27,357 nucleotides of DNA from Candidatus Gallimonas intestinigallinarum. GTDB lineage: Bacteria; Bacillota_A; Clostridia; Christensenellales; Borkfalkiaceae. A program made the translations under genes and the position numbers. The stretch covers positions 1 through 27,357 of the forward strand of contig DXBS01000136.1 in assembly GCA_019116405.1 (NCBI GenBank). The letters are read 5' to 3'. Under the pieces are notes generated by a model that was not told where the DNA came from, did not search any database, and saw nothing but the letters and a program-made list of their open reading frames with translations. This document shows, piece after piece, positions 10,101 to 17,062 of the stretch (positions are counted from its first letter, which is position 1; the number at the start of each line of letters is the position of its first letter).

Positions 10101-11163
10101 CATGGACGACGGCAAGATCGACTATATCATCTACACGGGCAAGACGGACGTCGACTCCATCAACGACTATATCGAACTGCATCATCACGCCATCCTTCTG
10201 GGCATCACGGTGCTTACTTCCCTGGATACGGCAAATGCGCTGTGCGATATCATCGCAAGCAAGTTCACCGAATACAACACCGAACTTGTGGATATCAACA
10301 ACCTGCGCACCAAAAAGACGGAGATCTCCTTCGTCAAGATGCAGTCCTGCGGCAACGACTATATCTACTTTGAGGATCTGGACGGCAAGATCACCTGTCC
10401 CGAATCATTGGCGGTCAACTTTGTCGACAGGCACTACGGCATCGGCGGCGACGGCATCGTGCTCATCGAGCGCTCTGATGTTGCAGACGCCAAGATGCGC
10501 ATCTTCAATCAGGACGGCAGCGAGGGGCAGATGGCGGGCAACTCCATCCGCTGCGTTGCCAAGTACCTCTATGAAAAGGGCATCGTCAAAAAAGAGACGA
10601 TGACCATCGAGACGCTGAGCGGCGTCCGCGAGGTCAAGGTGTACTCCTTCGGCGGTATCGTGACGTCGGCGAGCGCGGACCTCGGGAAAGCGGTGCTGGA
10701 CGGCGAGAAGATCCCCTCCGTCTGGAAAGGGGAGAAGATCGTCGGTCAGCCCATGGAGATCGACGGCGTGACCTATCATGTGACGCTCGTCAACATGGGC
10801 AACCCGCACTGCATCATCTTCTGCGACAAGGTGGACGACGTCCCCGTGGAGACGCTCGGACCCAAGATCGAGCACAGCGAGTACTTCCCCGCCAAGACCA
10901 ACGTGGAGTTTATCCGCGTCGTCAACGAGAGCACGATCAAGATGCGCGTCTGGGAGCGCGGCAACGGCGAGACCTGGGCGTGCGGCACGGGTGCAGCGGC
11001 GGCGGCAGTCGCGTGCGTCCTGAACGGACTTTGTAAGATGGATACCGATATCACCGTCAAGGTCAAGGGCGGCGATCTTGTGGCGCACTATCGCTCGGAG
11101 GACGGCCACGTCATCCTGACGGGTAACGTGGAAAAAGTCTACGATGGGACGGTGGAGTTCTGA
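7105..11163 (+). CDS. carB-dapF: Fused carbamoyl phosphate synthase large subunit - diaminopimelate epimerase
   Basis: A single uninterrupted 1352-codon frame. Residues 1-1072 are a complete CarB: first ATP-grasp half (SGPIVIGQAAEFDYAG near the start), second half from about residue 550 (SGPIRIGQGIEFDYSS), and the MGS-like allosteric domain from about 938. Residues 1073-1352 are a complete DapF, which interconverts LL- and meso-diaminopimelate for lysine and peptidoglycan. DapF begins EISFVKMQSCGNDY. Its two catalytic cysteines are Cys1150 (GNSIRCVA) and Cys1293 (ACGTGAA). These are DapF-local positions 78 and 221, close to 73 and 217 of well-studied enzymes. The junction has essentially no linker. 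The ATG at 7105 follows AAAGGAGAAAGG. Both enzymes appear intact; whether the chain stays whole in the cell is unknown. Confidence 0.95.
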   Translation: MPKRSDIKKVLVIGSGPIVIGQAAEFDYAGAQACRVLKDAGVNVVLCNSNPATIMTDKMLADEIYLEPLTLDSLKRIIIKERPDSLLASLGGQTGLTMGCKLAKEGFLDEWGVKLIGTKLDAIDRAEDRELFKETMQKIGQPVVPSDIAYTVDECVAIAEKLGYPVIVRPAFTLGGAGGGVAYDEEELRLISHNGLMLSPITQVLIEKYIGGWKEIEFEVLRDSAGNVITVCSMENFDPVGIHTGDSIVIAPAVTLSDKEYQMLRTASLDIITELGIEGGCNCQFALHPDSFEYAVIEVNPRVSRSSALASKATGYPIAKVATKIALGYTLDEIRNDVTGKTYACFEPAIDYVVVKLPKWPFDKFLYAGRTLGSRMKATGEVMAIGTSFEQAIMKAVRGAEISLDTLNHPKFEPMSIEQLREELHKMTDERLFAVYQALKKGISIDEIYATTKIDEWFLAKLKNLADYEAEITGKKLTRAQYLEGKRIGYTDKALERFSGEKLPAHRRAVFKMVDTCAAEFSAKTPYFYSTYDELDHDEALPFVQNSTKKRVIVIGSGPIRIGQGIEFDYSSVHCVWTLKELGYEVIIINNNPETVSTDFDTADRLYFESLTPEDVQNVIDVEKPYGVVITFGGQTAIKLCGYLAKKGVRILGTSADSVDMAEDRERFDELLEHFHIARPKGLTVMTKEEAIHAAETLGYPVLLRPSYVIGGQNMTIAFTENDISRYMDVILAQHIENPVLCDKYLMGSELEVDAISDGVDVLIPGIMQHIERAGVHSGDSIAVYPPYHLSDAMLEKIVDISTKLALSLKTKGLINIQYLIYQNQLYVIEVNPRASRTIPYISKVTGVPMVELATKIMVGAKLKKLGYGTGLYPNSPYVAVKVPVFSFEKLNDVNSQLGPEMKSTGEVLGIGKTIEEALFKGLVSAGFKMCHPTAQKPVGVYFTVNDQDKFEIVSIAKKFADLGCNLYATAGTAKVISDLGIDVTIVDRLKATKQVSKLMDDGKIDYIIYTGKTDVDSINDYIELHHHAILLGITVLTSLDTANALCDIIASKFTEYNTELVDINNLRTKKTEISFVKMQSCGNDYIYFEDLDGKITCPESLAVNFVDRHYGIGGDGIVLIERSDVADAKMRIFNQDGSEGQMAGNSIRCVAKYLYEKGIVKKETMTIETLSGVREVKVYSFGGIVTSASADLGKAVLDGEKIPSVWKGEKIVGQPMEIDGVTYHVTLVNMGNPHCIIFCDKVDDVPVETLGPKIEHSEYFPAKTNVEFIRVVNESTIKMRVWERGNGETWACGTGAAAAAVACVLNGLCKMDTDITVKVKGGDLVAHYRSEDGHVILTGNVEKVYDGTVEF

Positions 11164-11777
11164 TGGCGCGCACGACGTTTTACGAGGAGAGCGCGATCTC
11201 CGTCAACGCCCGCGCGGAGGAGCGCGTGGCGCGGGCATTCAACATTGTCGGCATCATCTGCCTTGTCATGGCGGGCATCATTATCCTGATGTCACTGACG
11301 ATCGTCCCCACCTGGATCGGGACGTACGTGGAGGGCGAGGTCACGCTGGCGTGGCTGATCGCACAGCTCGTGATCTGGGCGATGCCGATCGTGGCGCTGA
11401 TCGGAATATTCTTTCTCTTTTGGTTTTTCAAGCGCAAGAAGAACGTTAGCTTCGACTATACCTTTGTCGAGGACGAAGTGCGCATCACCAAGGTGTTCAA
11501 CGGCAAGTCGCGCAAGCATCAGTGCACCCTGAATGCGGAGCAGATGCTCAAGATCGGCTATGCGGACAAGGATTCCTTCCAGCGTACGTTGGAGGGGGTC
11601 CGCAACAAAAAGGCGGTCTATTTCACGCCCAACAAGGAGCCGGCAGAGGGGAAGATGTTCATCTATATCCTCTATTCCACCTCGATCGAAAAGACGCTCT
11701 ACGTCCTCGAATGCCGCCAGCAGCTATTGGAGTTTATTGTCATGGCGGCAGGTATCAACAAGTTTGAAAGAAGATGA
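11163..11777 (+). CDS. Small membrane protein, two helices plus cytoplasmic domain, unknown function
   Basis: A 204-residue protein that I do not recognise with certainty. After about 24 polar residues come two hydrophobic helices (about 25-47 and 62-90), a basic KRKKN stretch consistent with the positive-inside rule, and a soluble C-terminal half. That half is rich in beta-type segments (SFDYTFVEDEVRITKVF, AVYFTPN), reminiscent of the PH-like domain of YcxB-type or DUF6106-type small membrane proteins of Clostridia; this likeness is from memory and weak. The start overlaps the carB-dapF stop (TGATG) and its stop overlaps the next start (ATGA), so it is firmly inside the operon and very likely translated. 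No catalytic motif is visible. Confidence 0.8.
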   Translation: MARTTFYEESAISVNARAEERVARAFNIVGIICLVMAGIIILMSLTIVPTWIGTYVEGEVTLAWLIAQLVIWAMPIVALIGIFFLFWFFKRKKNVSFDYTFVEDEVRITKVFNGKSRKHQCTLNAEQMLKIGYADKDSFQRTLEGVRNKKAVYFTPNKEPAEGKMFIYILYSTSIEKTLYVLECRQQLLEFIVMAAGINKFERR

Positions 11778-12892
11778 TCTATCTTGATAATGCAGCGACA
11801 ACGCGCCCCTCAAACGGGGCGCTTGCGCGCGCAAATACCTATCTCACCGACTGCTACTATAACCCGTCCGCGCTCTATCACGGCGGCGTCGAGGCGCACC
11901 GCTTTCTGACGCAGGCGCGCAGCGCGCTGCTGTCGCGCATCGCCGATCCTGCGGCATTCGAGCTCATCTTTACCTCCTGCGGGACGGAGGCGGACAATCA
12001 GGCGGTCTTCGGCGCGGGAAGGCGCGGGAACGTCGTCACGACGGCGGGGGAGCATGCGGCGGTCTATGAGAGCTGTAAGGAGCTAAAAAACCGCGGCGTA
12101 GAGCCGCGCTTCGCGCCGCTGCACGCGGACGGCAGCGTCGATGTCGAGGCGCTCTTGTCCCTCGTGGATGACAAGACGTCGCTCGTGAGCGTCATCCACG
12201 TCTCCAACGAGACGGGCGCCGTCAACGACATTGCGGAAATCGCAAGACGCGTCAAGCAAAAGAATGCGCGCACCGTCTTTCACAGCGACGGTGTGCAGGC
12301 GTTCGGGAAACTTCCCGAGCGCCTTACAAAGGACATTGACCTGTACACGATCAGCGCGCATAAGATCGGCGCGCTCAAGGGCACGGGGGCGCTCATCCGC
12401 AGAAAGGCGTACACGGCGCTGCCCGCCTTTGTCTGCGGCGGCGGGCAGGAAAACGGGCTGCGCAGCGGCACGGAGAACGTGTTCGGCATCGCCTGCTTTC
12501 ACTTTGCCGCCGAGGAGAAGTTTGCCTCGATGAAGGAGGACGGTGTCCGGCTGGCGGAGTACAAAGAACTGCTCTGGTCGCTGCTCGATCATGCGCAGTT
12601 TACGCGCCTCTCGCCCGAGAGCGGCTCGCCCTATATCCTGACGGTCTCGGCGCGCGGCAAGCGGGGCGAGACGCTGCAGCGCATGCTCTGGGACAGGGGG
12701 GTCGCGGTCGGCACGGGGAGCGCCTGCAATTCCAAAAAGCCGCACAGCCGCGTCCTGGAGGCGTGCGGGTATGCGCCCGATGTTCTGGACGGCGTCCTGC
12801 GCGTGAGCTTCTGTCCGCAGACGACAGAGGAGGACGTGCGCCTTGCGGCGGAGGCGATGAACGAGGCGGCGCGCGCCTTCGGAGGAGTTTGA
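11774..12892 (+). CDS. Cysteine desulfurase, NifS/IscS family (NifZ-like partner of ThiI)
   Basis: PLP enzyme that removes sulfur from cysteine as a protein persulfide. The 372-residue chain begins MIYLDNAATTRPS. It has GTEADN and GEHAAV near the cofactor, HSDGVQAFGK, the PLP lysine Lys197 in SAHKIGALKG, and the catalytic Cys318 in GSACNSKKPHSRVL. Its position 4 bases before thiI matches the nifZ-thiI pair of Bacillus, where a dedicated desulfurase feeds ThiI for tRNA 4-thiouridine. By that analogy it probably serves ThiI rather than general Fe-S assembly, and no iscU or sufU is next to it. The start overlaps the preceding stop (ATGA). Confidence 0.93.
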   Translation: MIYLDNAATTRPSNGALARANTYLTDCYYNPSALYHGGVEAHRFLTQARSALLSRIADPAAFELIFTSCGTEADNQAVFGAGRRGNVVTTAGEHAAVYESCKELKNRGVEPRFAPLHADGSVDVEALLSLVDDKTSLVSVIHVSNETGAVNDIAEIARRVKQKNARTVFHSDGVQAFGKLPERLTKDIDLYTISAHKIGALKGTGALIRRKAYTALPAFVCGGGQENGLRSGTENVFGIACFHFAAEEKFASMKEDGVRLAEYKELLWSLLDHAQFTRLSPESGSPYILTVSARGKRGETLQRMLWDRGVAVGTGSACNSKKPHSRVLEACGYAPDVLDGVLRVSFCPQTTEEDVRLAAEAMNEAARAFGGV

Positions 12893-12896
12893 TTGC

Positions 12897-14051
12897 ATGG
12901 AAAAAGTTGTCATTGTCCGCTATGCGGAAATTCATTTAAAGGGCAAGAACCGCGGCTACTTTGAGCGCGTGTTCTGCGTCAATCTGGAAAAGGCGCTCAA
13001 AGGGCTGCGGCACGAACTGCGCCGTACGAGCGGGCGCTATCTCATCGCCGCCTTTGACGAGGCGGACGCGGAGGAGATCTTAGATCGCGTCTCCCGCGTG
13101 TTCGGCGTACATTCCTATTCGCTCGGGTACCGCGTTCCCAGCGATCTGGACAGTATCTTTGCGGCGGCGCGCATCGTCTGCCCGCAGAGCGGCACGTTCA
13201 AGGTGGAGACCCACCGCGCGGACAAGCGCTATCCGATGACGTCGCTCGAGATCAGCGCGGCGATCGGCGGCAGGCTTCTGGACGTCAACTCCGCGCTCAG
13301 AGTGGACGTACACGGCCCTCAACATACCGTCTATCTCGATATCCGCGAGGAAGGGACGGCGCTCGTGTTCGGCACCTTTGAGGAGGGCGCGGGCGGCATG
13401 CCCGTCGGGACCTCGTCCAAGGGGCTGCTGCTCATCTCGGGCGGCATCGATTCCCCCGTCGCGGGCTATATGATGGCAAAGCGCGGCATGGAAGTGGAGT
13501 ACCTGCACTTCCACAGCTATCCCTATACCAACGAGCAGGCAAAGGACAAGGTCGTTGAACTTGCGCGCATCCTCTCCCGCTATGCGGGCAGTGAGTCGCT
13601 CGCGACGGTCAAGGTGACGCACATTCAGGAGGAGATCCATAAAAAGTGCGCGCCCGAGCTCAACGTGACCCTTCTCCGCCGCTTCATGTTCCGCATTGCA
13701 GAGCGCGTCGCGAAGAAAAAGGGCGCGAAGTGCCTTATCACGGGCGAGAGTCTTGGTCAGGTCGCCTCGCAGACGATGGAGGGCATCACCTCCTCCAATG
13801 CCGTGGTGACGCTGCCCGTCTTGCGTCCGCTCATCGGGTTCGATAAGGAGGAGATCATCGTGCGTGCCAAGAAGATCGGCACCTACGATACCTCCGTCCT
13901 GCCCTATGAGGACTGCTGCACCGTGTTTCTGCCGGAATTTCCCGCAATCAAACCAAAGCTCTCCTTCATCGAAGAAGAGGAGAGCAAGCTGGATGTCGCG
14001 GGTCTGGTCGAAGAGGCGCTCACGACGCTGGAGCGCATCTCCATTCACTGA
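12897..14051 (+). CDS. thiI: tRNA uridine(8) 4-sulfurtransferase ThiI
   Basis: Adenylates U8 of tRNA and transfers sulfur to make 4-thiouridine; in some bacteria it also supplies sulfur for the thiamine thiazole. The 384-residue protein has an N-terminal ferredoxin-like region, a THUMP domain to about residue 165, and a PP-loop SGGIDSP at 181-187. HFHSYPYT, TGESLGQVASQTMEG and YEDCCTVFLP follow, the last holding the conserved cysteine. It lacks the C-terminal rhodanese domain of the enterobacterial form, as in Bacillus, so sulfur must come directly from a desulfurase, presumably the upstream gene. Its last 7 bases overlap the 3' end of the convergent penicillin-binding protein gene; a terminator for it lies at 14221-14240. 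Confidence 0.96.
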   Translation: MEKVVIVRYAEIHLKGKNRGYFERVFCVNLEKALKGLRHELRRTSGRYLIAAFDEADAEEILDRVSRVFGVHSYSLGYRVPSDLDSIFAAARIVCPQSGTFKVETHRADKRYPMTSLEISAAIGGRLLDVNSALRVDVHGPQHTVYLDIREEGTALVFGTFEEGAGGMPVGTSSKGLLLISGGIDSPVAGYMMAKRGMEVEYLHFHSYPYTNEQAKDKVVELARILSRYAGSESLATVKVTHIQEEIHKKCAPELNVTLLRRFMFRIAERVAKKKGAKCLITGESLGQVASQTMEGITSSNAVVTLPVLRPLIGFDKEEIIVRAKKIGTYDTSVLPYEDCCTVFLPEFPAIKPKLSFIEEEESKLDVAGLVEEALTTLERISIH

Positions 14052-16222
14052 TCGAGCCACCAGTCGTCGGGCGTCGAAGTTGTGTGCGGCAGCGTGACGG
14101 CGGGCAGAACGACGGGCGTCCCCGTATAGTTCTTGTATTTCGGAATGACCGTATAGACGTACGTCTCGCCCGCGCGGACGGAATTGTCGCAGACGGTATC
14201 GCGGTAGGCGCCGCTGTAGATCGTGGCAGTTTTGCCACGATTTTCTCTTTTTATCTCATAGTCGTAATACTGCGTGCGGGAGAGCGCGATCGTGACCGTC
14301 CCGCCACTCACCCGGATATCGGGCGTACGGATGCTCGGCATGGAGAAGCGCGTACATACTTCGCCGGGCGCCGCATTTGCGCGAAAGAGCTCCGAAAGGC
14401 TCGTTGCGGGCGGCCCGACGGGGTCGGCGAGCAGAATGGTGTGTTCGTTTTCATACGCCGTGCGGTCAAAATTCAGCCGCACGACGTCAGAGCACTCTTT
14501 GAACGGAGTGGGCGCGCCGCCCTGATAGAGCGCGCGCATGACGGCAAGGACGGCGTTTGCCGGCAGACCGCCGCCCGTTGCTTCGACGGGGGAGTTGTCG
14601 GCATTGCCCATCCAGGCGGCAACGACGTGGTCCTTGGTATAGGCGATGCAGTAGGCATCCGTATTGCCCGCGGGAGTTCCCGCCGTGCCCGTCTTGGCGC
14701 AGACGGGGAAGGAAAGGGCGCGCAGCTTTTTTGCGGTGCCCTCCTGCACGGTCGTCTGCAGCATGTCGCTTACCAGCCAGCTCACGTCCTCGGAAAAGAC
14801 GCGCTCCTGTCCGGCGGCGTGGGAATAGAGCACATTGCCCCGCTCGTCCTCGATGCGGGAGATATATCCGGAGGGCGCATACATGCCGCCGCTCGCGAAG
14901 GTCGCGTACCCGTCGGCGAGGGCGGGCAGCGTGAATCCTTCCTTCATGCCGCCGAGGGCGAGGGCAAGGGACTTGTCATCGTCGGGAACAAAGAGGCGCA
15001 TCTTGTCAAGATAGCTTGTTCCCGTGGCAATGCCCATCTCGTTGAGCACGCGCACGGCGGGAATATTGACACTGTGCGCCAGGGCATACCGTACGCTCAT
15101 ATATTCGCCCGTCGCGCCGTCATAGTCGTCAGGGGAATACCCGCCAAAGTCCGTCTTTTTGTCGAGCAACGGGGTCGCGGGACTGATGAGGTTCTCCTCC
15201 AGTGCGGGACCATAGACAAGGAGGGGTTTGATCGTGGAGGCGGGCAGGCGCTTTAATACGCCCGCCGTCGCGTGCAGAGCGCACACGGCATTGCGCTCGT
15301 TGTCGCGCACCAGCATGCACAGATCGGAATCCGCCTGCGTCTGTTCCAGTTCCGCCTGCAGGGCGGGTTCAAAATAGGTATAGATGCGCAGCGTTCCCCA
15401 GTCGCCCGACTTGGCGTCGGGAAAAAGCGACGCAAGTTCGTCAAAGACGCAGTCGACGTAGGCATTGCCTGCGGTCGTCGGCGCAGGGGAGAGGGGGAGC
15501 GGCTCGTTGTTTGCCTTACGGAATTGGGCGTCGTCCAAATACCCCTGTTCGTGCATGAGGCGCAGCACCAGTTCCCGCCGCGCGCTGCAGGCCTCTGCGT
15601 CGCGGAAGGGAGAATAGCGGTTGGGCGACTTGATGATCGCGGCGAGCATGGCGCCCTCGGCGACAGTGAGCTCGTCTGCGGTCTTGCCAAAGTAAAACTG
15701 CGCGGCGCTCTCAATGCCGAATGCGCTGTGACCGAAGTAGATGGAGTTTAAGTAGAGCGTCAGAATTTCATCCTTGCTGTATTGCTTCTCCAGCGCCCTT
15801 GCCAGCTTGATTTCCTTGAGCTTTCTCGTGATGGTCTTTTCGCTCGTTAAGTGGGTGTTCTTGATGAGCTGCTGGGTAATGGTGGAGGCGCCCTCGGCAA
15901 AGGAAAAGCTGGTCACGTTGCGAAAGAGCGCCGCAAGCATGCGTTTCGTGTCCACGCCGTGGTGGGAATAGAAGCGCTTGTCCTCAACGGCGATAAACGC
16001 CTGTTTGACGTGGTCGGGAATGTGCGCCGCGTGCGCCTGCGCGGAGACGGGCAGCTCCTGTCCTTCCCTGTCATAGAGGTGGATATACGCCGTCTCGGGC
16101 AGAAGTTTGGAATCATCGAGCTTTGTGCCCGCCGTCACGCCGAAATAATAGAGGAAGAGCGCCGCGGCGATGATCGCGAGGATCCCGAGTACGATGCCGA
16201 CGATGGTGAGAGTACGTTTCAT
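14045..16222 (-). CDS. Class A penicillin-binding protein (transglycosylase/transpeptidase)
   Basis: Polymerises lipid II glycans and cross-links peptides outside the membrane. The 725-residue protein starts MKRTLTIVG and has a membrane anchor at about 5-28. The family 51 glycosyltransferase domain holds Glu80 in EDKRFYSHHG, GASTITQQL at 111-119, RKLKEIKLARALE, and the LYLNSIYFG motif. The transpeptidase domain has S329-T-I-K332, S384-V-N386 and K510-T-G-T. The C-terminal ~100 residues look like a fibronectin III-type domain. The frame stays open to 16465 across the divergent sirtuin start, but the anchor shows that translation begins at 16222; the Shine-Dalgarno there is weak (GCGAG). The gene is convergent with thiI and overlaps it by 7 bases. 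Substrate: lipid II, likely carrying the diaminopimelate made by the DapF domain upstream (inference). Confidence 0.95.
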   Translation of the reverse strand: MKRTLTIVGIVLGILAIIAAALFLYYFGVTAGTKLDDSKLLPETAYIHLYDREGQELPVSAQAHAAHIPDHVKQAFIAVEDKRFYSHHGVDTKRMLAALFRNVTSFSFAEGASTITQQLIKNTHLTSEKTITRKLKEIKLARALEKQYSKDEILTLYLNSIYFGHSAFGIESAAQFYFGKTADELTVAEGAMLAAIIKSPNRYSPFRDAEACSARRELVLRLMHEQGYLDDAQFRKANNEPLPLSPAPTTAGNAYVDCVFDELASLFPDAKSGDWGTLRIYTYFEPALQAELEQTQADSDLCMLVRDNERNAVCALHATAGVLKRLPASTIKPLLVYGPALEENLISPATPLLDKKTDFGGYSPDDYDGATGEYMSVRYALAHSVNIPAVRVLNEMGIATGTSYLDKMRLFVPDDDKSLALALGGMKEGFTLPALADGYATFASGGMYAPSGYISRIEDERGNVLYSHAAGQERVFSEDVSWLVSDMLQTTVQEGTAKKLRALSFPVCAKTGTAGTPAGNTDAYCIAYTKDHVVAAWMGNADNSPVEATGGGLPANAVLAVMRALYQGGAPTPFKECSDVVRLNFDRTAYENEHTILLADPVGPPATSLSELFRANAAPGEVCTRFSMPSIRTPDIRVSGGTVTIALSRTQYYDYEIKRENRGKTATIYSGAYRDTVCDNSVRAGETYVYTVIPKYKNYTGTPVVLPAVTLPHTTSTPDDWWLDQ
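14221..14252 (+). terminator. Intrinsic terminator for thiI, inside the convergent PBP gene
   Basis: Perfect 8-bp stem TCGTGGCA (14221-14228) / TGCCACGA (14233-14240) with a 4-base loop, extendable by one A-T pair, followed on the + strand by TTTTCTCTTTTT. On the - strand the hairpin is followed by mixed sequence, so it should act only on rightward transcripts. It lies about 170 bases past the thiI stop and codes for part of the C-terminal tail of the penicillin-binding protein on the other strand. Confidence 0.8.
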
Positions 16223-16275
16223 CGCTCGCAGTATGTGCTTTGTGCGGAAATTTTCACGCGATCCGCCCGCTTTTG

Positions 16276-16304
16276 TTGAAACCTGCGCCGTTTTATGGTA
16301 TAAT
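16276..16304 (+). promoter_or_regulatory. Sigma-A-type promoter for the sirtuin gene
   Basis: TTGAAA at 16276-16281, 17-base spacer, TATAAT at 16299-16304 with an upstream TGG giving an extended -10. A GGAG at 16313-16316 precedes the sirtuin ATG (16323) by 6 bases. It lies in the 100-base gap between divergent genes. No equally good promoter was found for the leftward PBP gene. Confidence 0.75.
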
Positions 16305-16322
16305 GTAATATCGGAGCAAACC

Positions 16323-17048
16323 ATGACACTCAGAGAAATTGTAGACAAGAGCAATAAAATCGTATTTTTCGGGGGCGCGGGCGTCTCCACCGAGAGCGGG
16401 ATCCCCGATTTTCGCAGCGAGGACGGGCTGTACCGCCAGAAGTACGATGTCCCGCCCGAAACCATGCTCAGCAGCGATTATTTTTATGCGCACACGGCGG
16501 ACTTTTACCGCTTCTACCGCGACAAGATGCTTCCGCTCTCCGCGCAGCCCAACGCCGCGCATCAAAGGCTCGCCCAGTGGGAGCGGGCGGGTAAACTTCT
16601 TGCCGTCGTCACGCAGAATATTGACGGACTGCATCAGGCGGCGGGCAGCAAAACGGTCTATGAACTGCACGGCAGCATCCACCGCAATCACTGCCTCACC
16701 TGCGGGAAGTCTTATCCCGCGGAGTACATTGCAAACAGCGCGGGCGTGCCGCGCTGCACCTGCGGCGGGCTCATCAAGCCGGACGTCGTCCTGTACGGCG
16801 AACCGCTCGACGGCGCAACCGTGCAGGGCGCACTGGAGGCGATCATGGCGGCGGATACGCTCATTGTGGCGGGCACGTCGCTCACCGTCTATCCCGCGGC
16901 GGGTTTTGTCGACTATTTCCACGGCAAATCCCTCGTGCTCATCAACCGCGACGCAACGCCCCTCGATAAAAAGTGCTCGCTTGTCTTGCATCAGAAGGTG
17001 GGGGAGGTGCTGGGCTCGCTCCCGTCCTACCTTCCAAACGAAAAATAA
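16323..17048 (+). CDS. cobB: NAD-dependent protein deacylase, sirtuin family
   Basis: Removes acyl groups from protein lysines using NAD+, releasing nicotinamide and O-acyl-ADP-ribose. The 241-residue protein shows GAGVSTESGIPDFR (18-31), TQNIDGLH (97-104), catalytic His116 in ELHGS, and a zinc site from Cys124, Cys127, Cys145 and Cys147. GTSLTVYPAAGF is present near the C-terminus. The length is that of a minimal bacterial sirtuin. The symbol cobB is used in the general family sense; the acyl preference cannot be read from sequence here. It has its own promoter and is 14 bases upstream of miaB, so it may also lead the miaB-mutS-mutL-miaA transcript. An earlier in-frame start at 16170 lies upstream of the promoter and was not chosen. 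Confidence 0.95.
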   Translation: MTLREIVDKSNKIVFFGGAGVSTESGIPDFRSEDGLYRQKYDVPPETMLSSDYFYAHTADFYRFYRDKMLPLSAQPNAAHQRLAQWERAGKLLAVVTQNIDGLHQAAGSKTVYELHGSIHRNHCLTCGKSYPAEYIANSAGVPRCTCGGLIKPDVVLYGEPLDGATVQGALEAIMAADTLIVAGTSLTVYPAAGFVDYFHGKSLVLINRDATPLDKKCSLVLHQKVGEVLGSLPSYLPNEK

Positions 17049-17062
17049 AATTTAAGGTCACT

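Noticed and set aside
10339..11163. Independent internal start for dapF at ATG 10339
   Set aside because: It would remove the first beta strand of DapF and the nearest GGAG is 15 bases away; the fused frame is the simpler reading.
11764..11791. TTGAAA-16-GATAAT promoter at the start of the cysteine desulfurase gene
   Set aside because: Its start site would fall inside the desulfurase coding sequence, so it could not drive the full-length gene.
14084..15256. 390-codon + strand frame inside the PBP gene
   Set aside because: It is the complement of transpeptidase motifs (STIK, SVN, KTG), which are clearly coded on the - strand.
16223..16465. Longer N-terminus for the PBP, starting at 16465
   Set aside because: It would read across the sirtuin promoter and start; the membrane anchor begins at MKRTL (16222) as in other class A PBPs.
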